Source of the DNA: Rickettsia typhi
GTDB taxonomy: Bacteria; Pseudomonadota; Alphaproteobacteria; Rickettsiales; Deianiraeaceae
Reading direction: 5' to 3'
DNA length: 64,000 nt
Assembly (NCBI GenBank): GCA_945881985.1
Contig: CAMCVL010000001.1
Coordinates: forward strand, 62,001-126,000
Shown: one piece after another, positions 28,778-38,964 of the stretch
Layout of the letters: the number at the start of each line of letters is the position of its first letter
How positions within the stretch are numbered: the stretch's first letter is position 1
Made by a program: the position numbers and the translations under genes
Notes under the pieces: model-generated
Told to the model about the DNA's origin: nothing
The model's database searches: none
Seen by the model: the letters and a program-made list of their open reading frames with translations, nothing else

Positions 28778-31700
28778 CTAAATATAAACCTCGTCTTCGG
28801 CTTTACAAACATCAAGATTGTCGGTTGTTACGCCAGACCACTTTGTGTACTCGCTTGGCTTTAGGGTGGAACCATCAATGCTTGATATGTTGGTTTCCAT
28901 CCAGTAGGAGCTTCTTGTGTATTCTACAAGTCCGTGTAGGTCTCTAAGGTTTTGATTGCAAACCCTTGCAGCTATTGTGTCGTAGTCGTCGTTGTTGGCA
29001 GCATTCATGTTTATTTCGCTATATTGGTCATCTTGCACTATGGTTTTAACCATTGAAAAAACAAGCTGACAAGAGCTTCTTTTTACCCCGTTAACAACAG
29101 ATTCCCCGTATTGGTCGTAGACTTTTTGTATTGAGTCTACAATGGACTTGCAACTTGCAAAGTTGTTAATTTGCTTGTTTTTTGTTGTGTTGTAAATTGC
29201 TTCAAGGTAGCATTTGCACTTATTTGTTGGTGCGGGTAGTTGTCTTTGATAGAAGGATCTTTTGGATTCCATCTCCTTTGTAAGAACGGATAATTCGGTT
29301 TCAACGCAATATTTGCCGTCCGATGCTCTTCTTAGTCCTGCGTTTGCATCAAGTTCGCCAAGGCAGAGTCTTTTAAATTCTGGCGTCATGTCGCACACGC
29401 CGTCAGACCAAGCATTTGATAGTACAGAGTTGCATTTACTTTCGGACACTATGCCGCCACCTTCCTTTACGGCTTTCCAAACATCGTAGACTGCTCTACA
29501 AACTCTAATTGAAGCCTCAGCTTCAAAGGAGTCTATTGATTCTAAGGTTTGTAATGCAATTTTGTTTTGAGTTTCTTCCACTATATCTTTTTTTTGTTTG
29601 TATGTCATTGTTACAAATCTTGCTTGAGGCACATCGGAAAGCCCCGCATTAAATATGTCAGTTAGCTTTGTTTGCTTAAATCTTGCTGCTTCTGTCGTTG
29701 AATCTTCGGTTGCATTTGTCGTTAATAAATCCCAGTTTATGTCATCGCTTGTTATGTCGCTGGTTTTAAGATCTTTTTTTGTTGTTGTTTTAATGTAATT
29801 TGCAACGGCGGACGCTATATCGCTAACCGACATCGATCCAATTGACTTAACACTGCCGTTAATCATAACATCCCCGCTAATGCCTGATGTTATGCCGCTT
29901 AAGGTTGAGTTAAATTTTTGAAAAATTCTAGTGGCTAAATCGGTGCAAGGATTACTGCAGGAGTTTGACACGGTGCCACTACTACTGCTACTACCGTTGT
30001 TGACAGGTTGAGACGAAAGGGTAGCTGAGGATGTGATTGACTTATAAGAGGCGCATGTTGCAAGATTTGTTGTGATTGATAAATATTCCGATGGATTTGT
30101 AATTTTAAGTATTGAGTAGCCAGTAAAGAGATCTTTGCCTTTTTGAGCTTCTATGTAAGCTCTTATTGTTTCGATGTTAGTTGAGTTGACAGAGTTTGCA
30201 ACCGAGTCTATTAATGCATTGCAGGATACATATGCTTCTGAGTTTGTGATGGACTCTATGTTTTTAATAACTGAATTACCTTGCTGGGTAATCATACCGT
30301 ATTGTGTGGCGTAGTTAAGTAAAAAATCGCTATAGCTAATATATTTGTCGGATGAGTCGCCGGCTTTAACTATGATGTCGTCAAATCTAAAATTTGCATT
30401 TGCCTCCGTGCCTATGATGATTGCCGATGTGTCAATTGAGCCAAATATATTTAGCAGCGTTATGTAGTGTAGTCTCATTGCGTTAAGGTCTGAGTATCTG
30501 TCTATGTCGTTTGAATAGGATGCCGCTTCTATGCTTGTTGCAGATATGTTGTGAGAGGCAATTGCAACAATATTGTCCACAAAGTATTTTTTAAGCCCAG
30601 CCTGCACCGTTGCCGAAAGAGTTGCAAACTCGCTATCAGCAGGCTCGCAAACAGAGTAATTGTCAATTGTTACATTTTGCATTGCAGCAAGTGGCACTGA
30701 TATTGTGACTGTACTAACTAGGTCGTCGCATATGGATGTTGCAAATGCGTTTTTAACGGCTGGGGTTTGCCTTGCCTCGCAGTTTGGGGTGTTGTAAGAG
30801 GAGCAGTTTATAGGAAAGCTGCCGGACTCAGGGCAGGGTCTGTAAAAACAGGCTATGTTTTCACCAATTTTAAAGTCTACAAAACCAGATATTTTATCGC
30901 TATCCGCCCCAGGTACGCTTTGCTTGATTTTAGCTGCTGCATCAGCTGCAGACATTGTAGCTGGAGTAAAAGACTTAACAACATCTATGCACTTTTGATA
31001 GGCAGGCGAAACGCTGCGAGTGTAATACATAAGAGCATTTGGATTGTTGAAGGTTACCTGATTGTCCGTTTGTAAAAGTCCTTTGTCTTTTGCGTCTACA
31101 AAGCTAAAAACATCTTGAATTCTTGTAAATCCACGCAAAGGATTGTCGCACTTGGCAATTTCTTTAACTATGTATTTTTTGTAGCTTGTGCTAAATTCCT
31201 TAATCTTGCTAAGATTGCGATATACATTTTGTGCAAAGTTTGACCGTGATTGAGTGTTTATAACTTTTATACTTTTAGATGTTAAGGAATTGCCAATGTC
31301 TGCAACATGGACTTCAAAAAGATTTGTGGCGTAGGATACCTTGGAGTCTGTAACAAGATGATTTTCATCGTCAACTTTCTTAATAATTCTTTCAATGATG
31401 TCCTTTTGTAGCTTATCGTCGTTCATCTGCAGTACTGTTGCAGATGTTGATGTGTTTGCTGCACTATCCTGTATGTATTTTAAATATTCCTCCTGTGCAT
31501 ATGATATTATTGCCTTGCAGTTTGCCTCGTCGCCTACATCGCTTGCAAAGCTGTCGTTTTTCATGTCTGATGCGTCTGGGTTTGAAAATGCATCCTGACA
31601 GATTTGTACTGGGTCGCTATATGTTCCTGTTTTAATTGAGTTAAGAATAACCTGAACTGTGCTTGCCTTTGCACTTGCTGATAGGGTTTTAAATTCGTTA

Positions 31701-34495
31701 AGAGTATTTAGTTTAGATAGTACAAATGGAGAATCTGCAGTTGAAGCATCGGCAGTGGTGTATATATCATTAATCACCATCACGCAGCTTACATTGTTAG
31801 AATCGTCACCAGTTGTAGAGGAATTAGAGTTGGAGTTATTTGATACAAGGCTTGAATTGCCAACGATGCAAACTTCTTGCGGCGTGCCTTTGTCAAGCAT
31901 TGCAAAGCTTAGGGCTAGAGATACCGTTGTGTCGTTACTGCTGTAATTTAGAACATTTTGTAGCAATAACCCGTTAACAAAACCGGGCTTGTCGCCAGCA
32001 TTTAAAATATCCATTTTTTTTGTCAAAAAAGCCGTGGATATATAATTAATGCAATCAACAAGATTAAATCCATTGCCATTGTTTGATTTTTGAGAGCAGA
32101 TAGATGTTGCAAATATTGTTTTATCATCTGTGCCGTTGTAGACGATTGCCTTGGAGGTTTGAGAGGTGATGAAGGCTTGGTCGTCAATAAAGTATTTGTT
32201 AAGGACTTTTTTTACAGAGCTTTCGTCCGTAATATTGCCTTGTGTTACAAGTGCTGATATGTCTATTACGCAACTTGCAAGATTGCTTTTATCGTTGTTT
32301 GCATCAAGTATGGCGGATACAATATTGATACAATAAAGCTCCTTGTCAAAGGTATCATTTTTATCAATCAGGTCAACCACTATAGGGTCAATTAGCTCCT
32401 TTTGCTTGGGGGCTTCAATAAGGCTAAATCCGCTTAAGGCAGTTAGTTTTTTCTGAATGTAGGCAAATTGCTCTTCGTAAGGTCTTGGGTTTTTTTGATA
32501 ATCGTTGTAGACATCTGTTAGTATTGCAATACATTGTTGATAGAGTTTGTTGTTTGCAAGATTATCTATAATTGCCGCAACTATGTTTAGGCAGTGTTGT
32601 TCTTTTGCAAATATTCCGCCGTCCAATAGGTCGTCCTGAACCTCTTTGCTAAAGAAATCCTGCTTTTCAACTGGCAAAAGACTAAAACCAGGGAGGGTTA
32701 AAAGCATTGATTTAATGTAGTCAAAATCAGTCTTGCCGGATGCGTAGATTGAGTCCATAATTGCTATACACTGCTTATAAAGTGCGGTGTTTGATATTGC
32801 CTCCATTATGTCAAGGGCAAGATTGGTGCAGATTAAAAATTTGTTAAATTCGCCGCCATTTGCAAGGTCGTCGTAAATTGTGTTGACATGCTTTGTTTTT
32901 AGGTCTTCAGATAAAATTGAAAAACCAGGTATGTCAAAAAGTTTTTTCAAGATTACATCTGTTTTAAATACTACTTTGTCAAAGCTTGCGGTGCCGTTTT
33001 GAGAGTTGTAGGAGGCGGCTATAGAGTCCATTACAATCAAACATTTTTGGTATATATCACTATTGCCTATTGCATCTAGGATGGCATTTGTTATATTAAA
33101 GCAGTGCAGCTGAATGTTAAAATCGCCGCCATCTTTGATGTCGGATATTATTTTGTTTATCAGTTGCTCCTTTTTTGTAGCATCTAAAAATGCAAAGCCC
33201 GATATTTTGTTAAGTTGGTTTTCAATATCAAGCACGCTTGGTGATTGCATTTTGGAGATTGTGGTTAGGGCTGCAATACATTGTTTGTATATCTCGTTAT
33301 TTTGTAATGCGTCAAAAATTGCAGCGGTAATATTAAGGCAATGCACTTCAATATTAAATACTCCGCCGTCTGCTAGGTCAGTTTTGATACCGCTTACAAG
33401 CTGACTTCTCTTGCCTTCGTCAACAAATGCAAAACCTGGTAAAGCCATAAGCTTTGACATTATATAATCGTTTGTAACGCTTGTAGCATTTTTTTTGTAA
33501 TCTGCCTCAACGCCCTTTAAAATTGCAATACATTGTTTAAATACATCGGTGTCGTCAAGTGCACCAAGTGTGTAGTTGGACATTAAAGCACAATAATAGG
33601 ATGGATTAAAAGAACCATTGTTTTGCATGTAATTGTATAGGTCATGTGATATTTTGCCTACGAGCTCTTTTTGCCCATTTGGTGGTATGGCACTAAAGGC
33701 TTCAACTCTGGTTTTAAGCTGCTCTGAGATGTAGGTGGTGGATGTGTTGCGAGTGTCAAGTATGTCGTTTAACACAACTATGCAGCTTTCGTACACTAGG
33801 TTTGTTACACTTTTTGCAGGGCTTTCAATTTGGGAGCATATCTCTTTGATTTCGCTGGCTGTTAGCCCTCGTTTATCGTTTAGTATGTCTGCAACTTTTG
33901 CAGCTATATCGGCCTGATTTTTTGCCGAGAGCCCCCCAAAGCCTCTTATGTTGTAAAGTTGCATGACGGCAAAGTTAAAGATTGTCTCGTAGCTTAGGGA
34001 ATATATTTTTTGAGACACATTGTATTCCCCCATCCATGTAAGGGTTGATAAGCAGGTAGAATTTCCACTAAGTGGAAATGTAGAACCTCCGCCGCCTCCG
34101 CCGGCTCCGCCAAAGCTTGCATTCTTAAATTTATTTTCTGGGTTTTCGCTTACATTAAAACTAGCCTTGTTGGGGCCTTTGCCTTTAATGCTTATCACTG
34201 AGGAGTCATCTATGCCAACGCTTGAGTATGCAAGGTAGCTATACTTGCCAGCCTCCCTTGGGCTTAAATTTACTAACTCAACATCACTTGGTATAAAAAC
34301 TTTCTGCCCGTTTATTATTTGGTATGAGCCTGCTTTGCCGTCAACAATAATTTGGTTTGCAATACCTTGTTGGTAGCTTAAGTTTATCCCGTTGCCTCCT
34401 TTTATGCCAGTTAGCGACTTTGGCCAAAACATATACAAAAGACCAAGGATAAGCGCAAGCAATCCCCCCCCTATTATCCAAATTTTTTTATCCAT
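28778..34495 (-). CDS. Giant single-pass protein with tandem two-cysteine repeats
   Basis: 1905 residues; no known family. One N-terminal membrane helix (IWIIGGGLLALILGLLYMFW) is followed by a domain (~30-125) and a Gly run (GGAGGGGGG). Residues ~235-740 hold six tandem repeats of 79-90 residues. Each has Y-K-Q-C-I-A at its start, L-x-G-F in the middle, and C-L-N-I late; repeat cysteines are near 237, 322, 406, 485, 575, 655, 742. The remaining ~1160 residues are Asp/Ser/Asn-rich with further scattered cysteines and a Cys-richer C-terminus (NKCKCYLEA). Paired cysteines suggest a periplasmic or surface-exposed protein stabilised by disulfides. It is co-operonic with the VirB4-like ATPase. Confidence 0.75.
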   Translation of the reverse strand: MDKKIWIIGGGLLALILGLLYMFWPKSLTGIKGGNGINLSYQQGIANQIIVDGKAGSYQIINGQKVFIPSDVELVNLSPREAGKYSYLAYSSVGIDDSSVISIKGKGPNKASFNVSENPENKFKNASFGGAGGGGGGSTFPLSGNSTCLSTLTWMGEYNVSQKIYSLSYETIFNFAVMQLYNIRGFGGLSAKNQADIAAKVADILNDKRGLTASEIKEICSQIESPAKSVTNLVYESCIVVLNDILDTRNTSTTYISEQLKTRVEAFSAIPPNGQKELVGKISHDLYNYMQNNGSFNPSYYCALMSNYTLGALDDTDVFKQCIAILKGVEADYKKNATSVTNDYIMSKLMALPGFAFVDEGKRSQLVSGIKTDLADGGVFNIEVHCLNITAAIFDALQNNEIYKQCIAALTTISKMQSPSVLDIENQLNKISGFAFLDATKKEQLINKIISDIKDGGDFNIQLHCFNITNAILDAIGNSDIYQKCLIVMDSIAASYNSQNGTASFDKVVFKTDVILKKLFDIPGFSILSEDLKTKHVNTIYDDLANGGEFNKFLICTNLALDIMEAISNTALYKQCIAIMDSIYASGKTDFDYIKSMLLTLPGFSLLPVEKQDFFSKEVQDDLLDGGIFAKEQHCLNIVAAIIDNLANNKLYQQCIAILTDVYNDYQKNPRPYEEQFAYIQKKLTALSGFSLIEAPKQKELIDPIVVDLIDKNDTFDKELYCINIVSAILDANNDKSNLASCVIDISALVTQGNITDESSVKKVLNKYFIDDQAFITSQTSKAIVYNGTDDKTIFATSICSQKSNNGNGFNLVDCINYISTAFLTKKMDILNAGDKPGFVNGLLLQNVLNYSSNDTTVSLALSFAMLDKGTPQEVCIVGNSSLVSNNSNSNSSTTGDDSNNVSCVMVINDIYTTADASTADSPFVLSKLNTLNEFKTLSASAKASTVQVILNSIKTGTYSDPVQICQDAFSNPDASDMKNDSFASDVGDEANCKAIISYAQEEYLKYIQDSAANTSTSATVLQMNDDKLQKDIIERIIKKVDDENHLVTDSKVSYATNLFEVHVADIGNSLTSKSIKVINTQSRSNFAQNVYRNLSKIKEFSTSYKKYIVKEIAKCDNPLRGFTRIQDVFSFVDAKDKGLLQTDNQVTFNNPNALMYYTRSVSPAYQKCIDVVKSFTPATMSAADAAAKIKQSVPGADSDKISGFVDFKIGENIACFYRPCPESGSFPINCSSYNTPNCEARQTPAVKNAFATSICDDLVSTVTISVPLAAMQNVTIDNYSVCEPADSEFATLSATVQAGLKKYFVDNIVAIASHNISATSIEAASYSNDIDRYSDLNAMRLHYITLLNIFGSIDTSAIIIGTEANANFRFDDIIVKAGDSSDKYISYSDFLLNYATQYGMITQQGNSVIKNIESITNSEAYVSCNALIDSVANSVNSTNIETIRAYIEAQKGKDLFTGYSILKITNPSEYLSITTNLATCASYKSITSSATLSSQPVNNGSSSSSGTVSNSCSNPCTDLATRIFQKFNSTLSGITSGISGDVMINGSVKSIGSMSVSDIASAVANYIKTTTKKDLKTSDITSDDINWDLLTTNATEDSTTEAARFKQTKLTDIFNAGLSDVPQARFVTMTYKQKKDIVEETQNKIALQTLESIDSFEAEASIRVCRAVYDVWKAVKEGGGIVSESKCNSVLSNAWSDGVCDMTPEFKRLCLGELDANAGLRRASDGKYCVETELSVLTKEMESKRSFYQRQLPAPTNKCKCYLEAIYNTTKNKQINNFASCKSIVDSIQKVYDQYGESVVNGVKRSSCQLVFSMVKTIVQDDQYSEINMNAANNDDYDTIAARVCNQNLRDLHGLVEYTRSSYWMETNISSIDGSTLKPSEYTKWSGVTTDNLDVCKAEDEVYI
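32272..33787 (-). repeat. Six tandem ~80-90-residue coding repeats
   Basis: Within the giant protein, the Cys of the (Y)KQC motif recurs at spacings of 85, 84, 79, 90, 80 and 87 residues. A second Cys (HCLNI-type) lies 59-71 residues after each. DNA identity between units is low, so the repeats are old. Confidence 0.8.
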
Positions 34496-34557
34496 TAAAA
34501 AAGTAATCGTGAGTTACTACACACAAAAATAAAAATAAATCAAATTAAGTATTTAAT

Positions 34558-37500
34558 CTAAGCAAAATTTACACCAATTAAAACTTGCAACAAAGGCAGA
34601 GTTTTAAGTTGCCTTGCAAGCGGATTGCTGTCAATATTAACTTCCTGCAAGCTTTGGTTTGCATCTTTTTTGACATTAGTAATATAATTTTTATAGTCCT
34701 CGGTTAAATTTGATAGTGGTTTTTTAATGTCGCAATTTTTAAGTAGGTCAATTATGGAGTTTTGCGTTGCATTTATAATGCAGGAGTGCAGGGCAAGTGC
34801 CTGTTGCCAATTGAGTTTGGCGTCAAAAGATTCAAGCTCTGTCCAAATTTTATCAATTTGCATAGCTTGTTTTACTGCAATAAATGCCTTAACAATGCTT
34901 GGCATATCGCTGTAAGTGGAGTTTTTTAAGCCAAAAGCCTTTGTAATGCCAAGCCTGTTGATAAATTCGTTTGTTATGCAAGTTGCCACAATCTCGGCTT
35001 TTAGTTGGTGATTTATAACATCGTTTTTAAAACGCTCGCTCATTTGGTGAGGAAAGTAGGACTCTATGTAGCAATTTAAAGATGCGTCTTTTATTAGCTC
35101 GCAGTGATGCAAAAGCGAATAGACATACATTTTTGAATAGCCAAACAAAACGCAAAGCTCTGGCCTTGTAAGATTTAAGCCCGATGATTTGTATTTTGCT
35201 ATAGTCTCTTGGGATGGCATGAACTCATTTTCTCTGTCAAGGAGTTTTTCGCTTGCCAAAAAGCTAATTACATCGCCGTAAAGCTCTGGGTTTATGTTTA
35301 AGCCCTGCATTATGCTAATTGCTTGAGTTTGGTGATAGTTGTCGCTAAGTACTAGTCTATCAACCTCGTCAGTCATCTCGGCAAGCAATGTGTTGCGATC
35401 CTCGTGACTAAGGCGAGAAGACCTTACAAGATTGTTAAGAAGTATCTTGATGTTGACCTCATGGTCGGAGCAGTCCACCCCTGCGGAGTTATCCATTGCA
35501 TCGGTGTTTAGCATAACACCTGCTCTTGCCGCCTCAATACGCCCAAGCTGGGTAAAGCCAAGATTGCCGCCCTCGGCAACAATTTTGCATCTAAGCTCGC
35601 CACCGTTTATTCTTACAAGGTCGTTTGCCTTGTCGCCGGCATCCTCGTGAGTTTCGCTAGAGGATTTGACATATGTGCCTATGCCTCCGTTCCACAATAA
35701 GTCGGCATTGTGTTTAAGTATAATTTTTATAAGTTCATTTGGCGAAATTTTATCCTGATTTATACCAAACAGAAACTTAATCTCTGGGCTTAGGCTAAGC
35801 TCCGCCTCGCTCCTTGCAAAAATTGCACCGCCTTTTGAGATTTTTGTTTTGTCGTAGTCGGTCCAGCTTGATCTTGGCAGGTTAAACATTCTAAGCCTTT
35901 CCTCGTAGCTTTGCTGAGGGTTTGGGTTTGGGTCAATAAAAATGTGTAGATGGTTAAAGGCAGCAACAAGCTTCATTTTTTTACTACGGAGCATGCCGTT
36001 GCCAAATACATCACCAGATAGGTCGCCAATTGCAACGCAGGTAAATTCTGTTTCCTCGGGATTGATGCCAAGTTCCATAAAATGTCTTTTAGCCGCAACC
36101 CATGCACCCTTTGCGGTGATTCCCATTTTTTTGTGGTCATAGCCATTTGAGCCGCCGGATGCAAAGGCATCACCAAGCCAAAAGTTGTATTTTTCTGATA
36201 TTGCATTTGCGGCATCCGAAAATGTCGCAGTGCCCTTATCGGCAGCAACAACAAAATAAGGATCCTCGCCGTCGTGGTCAACAACCATTGCAGGTTTAGC
36301 AACCTTGCCACCGGCAAAGTTGTCCGTAATATCAAGGCAAGATGAGATAAATTTTTGATAGCAAGCCTTGCCAAAAGCAAGATACTCGTCCCTTGACATC
36401 TTGGATTGGTCGGCTTTAACAATAAAACCACCTTTTGACCCCACGGGAACAATAACCGCATTTTTAACCGTTTGAGCCTTTACAAGCCCTAATACCTCGG
36501 TTCTAAAGTCCTCGTGCCTGTCGGACCATCTAATACCGCCTCTTGCAACCTTGCCGCCACGCAAATGCACCGCCTCAAAGTCGTTAGAGTACACAAATAT
36601 CTCTGCAAAAGGTACTGGTTTTGGCAAAAAAGGTATTAAGGTAGATTTAATTTTAAATGACAGCTCGTCTTTGTTTAAGTAAAAGTTTGTCCTAACTATT
36701 GCTTTAAAAACTTTTAGTACGCCAGATAAAACGCTAGATCTTGTTTCGTCACCAGTGGATGAGGTTAAAGATTCAAGCTCTGCCTCAAGTTGCTGCATGG
36801 AGGTTTTTCTGTCGCCTTTAAATTCTGGGTCAAATTTTGTTGTAAAATAGCCTATTAAAACCTTTGTAAAGTTTGGATTGGCAACTAGTGCCTCGCCAAT
36901 AATTTTTTTAGAATATGTAAATCTTGCCTGATGAAGATATTTAATAACCGCCCTTAAAACTGTTAAGTGCCTAATTGAAATTGCCGGCGTGATTGTAAGA
37001 GCATTTAAAACGCCGTCCTCAAATTTGTCATTCATAATTAAAGTCAGTAATTTACAAAAATTCTCGTTAATATTATTAAAATTTGCAAGGTCTATTTTTT
37101 CAATCTTTACAAGTATGCATTTTATTGACACGCAATTAGATAAATTTTTTACGCTATAGTCAAATGTTTTTGAAGAAATAACTTTTAAACCAAAACTACA
37201 AAGTATTGGCACTATGTAATCAAGGGTTAATTGCTTGCCAAGGGCAAAGATATCAACAAAAAATGCGTCTGCCTCCCCGCTTTTTTGCCTAAGTCTTGTT
37301 GCAAATTGATTGCTTGGGGACAGGGTTTTAATTAACAATAGGTCGTTAAAAGCAAAGCTTGGTAAATTGTTATACTTGTAGTTTTTGCTAAATGTGCCCT
37401 GCTTAACAATATCATCGGATAGGCAGAGCAGGCTGCTGTTTGCCTTGAGTATTTCTCGTTTTAACTCAAGGTTCCAGTCCGAGGATAGGATAAGTATATC

Positions 37501-38802
37501 TTGCTTTAATGCTCTAATTTCATCACTTGACAGATTTGTGTTTAAGTGGTTTATGTCGGCGGTAAGTTTAATTAAAGGGTGGTTTATCTCGCTTGCGTTA
37601 AATACCTCGGCTTCCACGGATGTTTTAAACTTTGTAGCGATTAGGTCGGTAATCTTTTTTTGAATGTCCTCGTTTATGTCTATCAGGCAGGCAAGAGTTA
37701 TCTCGTAAAATCTGCCAGACTTATCCTTACGCACAAAAACAGAGTTTTTGCCGAGCTTTTTGTTTGCAACATAACTACATCCCCAGTTTTTAAGCTCGCT
37801 AGAACTAAGGTCAAATAGCGTCTCTCTTGGTATTGAGTTTGCAAAGGAGACAAACTCCTTCCAGTTGTAGCTGTGAGGCAAAAAGCCAGTGTCCTCAAGT
37901 ATGCCGCTAATCCATTTTTTAATGAGGGGCATGGTAAAAACATCCTGCTTGTAAGCTTTGGTTGTAAAAAGCCCGTATATACGATACTCGCCGGTTAGCT
38001 TGCCTTGGTCAAATTTTTGCAGCCTTACAATGTCAAAAAAACTATCTTTGTGAATGTTGCTCTTGTGGTGGGACTCGGTAATTTCAAGCAAATCAAAATC
38101 ATCTGGTTTAAGCGATGTATCCTTGCTAAAGTTTGCGTAGCAATCACTTGCCTTGTAAATGCCAAGTGGGGCAGAGCTGCCTTGTTTGGTAATATCGTAA
38201 AACGCAACACCTAAAAAAACAAAACCACCATCCAAAAGCCATTTTACAAAACTTGCAACCTCACTAGGGGTTTTGTAGCTATCCTTTGTTTTAATTGAAT
38301 CCTGCTGCTTTACTGTGCTTTCGGCAAGGCTTAAAAGCTCCTGCTGCATAACAAACCAGTCGTTAACGGCAAGAGTGAGGGGCTTGATTGCATTTTCAAT
38401 TGCAAGCTCCAAGTTGCAAAACTCATCGGTTTGATTGTATTTAATAAAGACAATTGTTTCGGTTCTTGTGCTAACCTCACTGGGGTTGAAGGCTTCAAGC
38501 GATATTAAGTTTAGCTCTTCGTCCCTGTTTGCAAGTACCGCAAAGTGCATAATTTGCTCAATTACAAGCCCAAGATTTTTTGCCAAAATCAAAAGGCTAT
38601 CAATAATAAAAGGGCAGTCCTTAACTAACAAAAATGCTTTGCCGCTTAAATGCTCCGCCTTAATTTTGTAGTAAAAATCATTAGCATCTTGTTGTTTTAT
38701 GCCACCAGAGGCAAACAAAACAAGCTCCTCAGCAACATCCCTACCCGCCAAAGGATAGAGTTTTGTAATAATGCTATACAAATCCTCTGTTAAACTTTGC
38801 AT
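34558..38802 (-). CDS. gdhB: NAD-specific glutamate dehydrogenase (large type)
   Basis: 1414 residues of the large GDH family, which oxidises glutamate to 2-oxoglutarate and feeds the TCA cycle. The catalytic part shows RGGKVARGGIRWSDRHEDFR, VPVGSKGGFIVK, and the NAD-binding region TCVAIGDLSGDVFGNGM. ACT-like regulatory regions fill the N-terminal half. It is shorter than the ~1600 residues of free-living proteobacterial GDHs, the loss being mainly N-terminal. In Rickettsiales-type metabolism glutamate is a main carbon source. The symbol follows use in other bacteria. Confidence 0.93.
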   Translation of the reverse strand: MQSLTEDLYSIITKLYPLAGRDVAEELVLFASGGIKQQDANDFYYKIKAEHLSGKAFLLVKDCPFIIDSLLILAKNLGLVIEQIMHFAVLANRDEELNLISLEAFNPSEVSTRTETIVFIKYNQTDEFCNLELAIENAIKPLTLAVNDWFVMQQELLSLAESTVKQQDSIKTKDSYKTPSEVASFVKWLLDGGFVFLGVAFYDITKQGSSAPLGIYKASDCYANFSKDTSLKPDDFDLLEITESHHKSNIHKDSFFDIVRLQKFDQGKLTGEYRIYGLFTTKAYKQDVFTMPLIKKWISGILEDTGFLPHSYNWKEFVSFANSIPRETLFDLSSSELKNWGCSYVANKKLGKNSVFVRKDKSGRFYEITLACLIDINEDIQKKITDLIATKFKTSVEAEVFNASEINHPLIKLTADINHLNTNLSSDEIRALKQDILILSSDWNLELKREILKANSSLLCLSDDIVKQGTFSKNYKYNNLPSFAFNDLLLIKTLSPSNQFATRLRQKSGEADAFFVDIFALGKQLTLDYIVPILCSFGLKVISSKTFDYSVKNLSNCVSIKCILVKIEKIDLANFNNINENFCKLLTLIMNDKFEDGVLNALTITPAISIRHLTVLRAVIKYLHQARFTYSKKIIGEALVANPNFTKVLIGYFTTKFDPEFKGDRKTSMQQLEAELESLTSSTGDETRSSVLSGVLKVFKAIVRTNFYLNKDELSFKIKSTLIPFLPKPVPFAEIFVYSNDFEAVHLRGGKVARGGIRWSDRHEDFRTEVLGLVKAQTVKNAVIVPVGSKGGFIVKADQSKMSRDEYLAFGKACYQKFISSCLDITDNFAGGKVAKPAMVVDHDGEDPYFVVAADKGTATFSDAANAISEKYNFWLGDAFASGGSNGYDHKKMGITAKGAWVAAKRHFMELGINPEETEFTCVAIGDLSGDVFGNGMLRSKKMKLVAAFNHLHIFIDPNPNPQQSYEERLRMFNLPRSSWTDYDKTKISKGGAIFARSEAELSLSPEIKFLFGINQDKISPNELIKIILKHNADLLWNGGIGTYVKSSSETHEDAGDKANDLVRINGGELRCKIVAEGGNLGFTQLGRIEAARAGVMLNTDAMDNSAGVDCSDHEVNIKILLNNLVRSSRLSHEDRNTLLAEMTDEVDRLVLSDNYHQTQAISIMQGLNINPELYGDVISFLASEKLLDRENEFMPSQETIAKYKSSGLNLTRPELCVLFGYSKMYVYSLLHHCELIKDASLNCYIESYFPHQMSERFKNDVINHQLKAEIVATCITNEFINRLGITKAFGLKNSTYSDMPSIVKAFIAVKQAMQIDKIWTELESFDAKLNWQQALALHSCIINATQNSIIDLLKNCDIKKPLSNLTEDYKNYITNVKKDANQSLQEVNIDSNPLARQLKTLPLLQVLIGVNFA

Positions 38803-38898
38803 ATCTGCACATAAATTTTAAAAAAACCTATAATAAAGTTTATTTAGATAATGTATTTATTTTCAAGAAAATTTTTGCATATGGTAAAAAAAACTTGC

Positions 38899-38927
38899 TT
38901 GACAGTTAAAAAATAAGCAACAATAAT
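38899..38927 (+). promoter_or_regulatory. Possible promoter of the His-rich membrane protein
   Basis: A perfect TTGACA (38899-38904) lies 60 nt upstream of the ATG. At 17 nt spacing the -10 region reads AATAAT, a poor but possible match. Confidence 0.3.
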
Positions 38928-38964
38928 CTTAAAAGTTTGTAGATGTAATAAATTATTCAGGGCT

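Noticed and set aside
35973-36461. A 162-residue minus-strand frame within the glutamate dehydrogenase gene
   Set aside because: It overlaps the conserved catalytic core of gdhB in another frame of the same strand, so it is a shadow.
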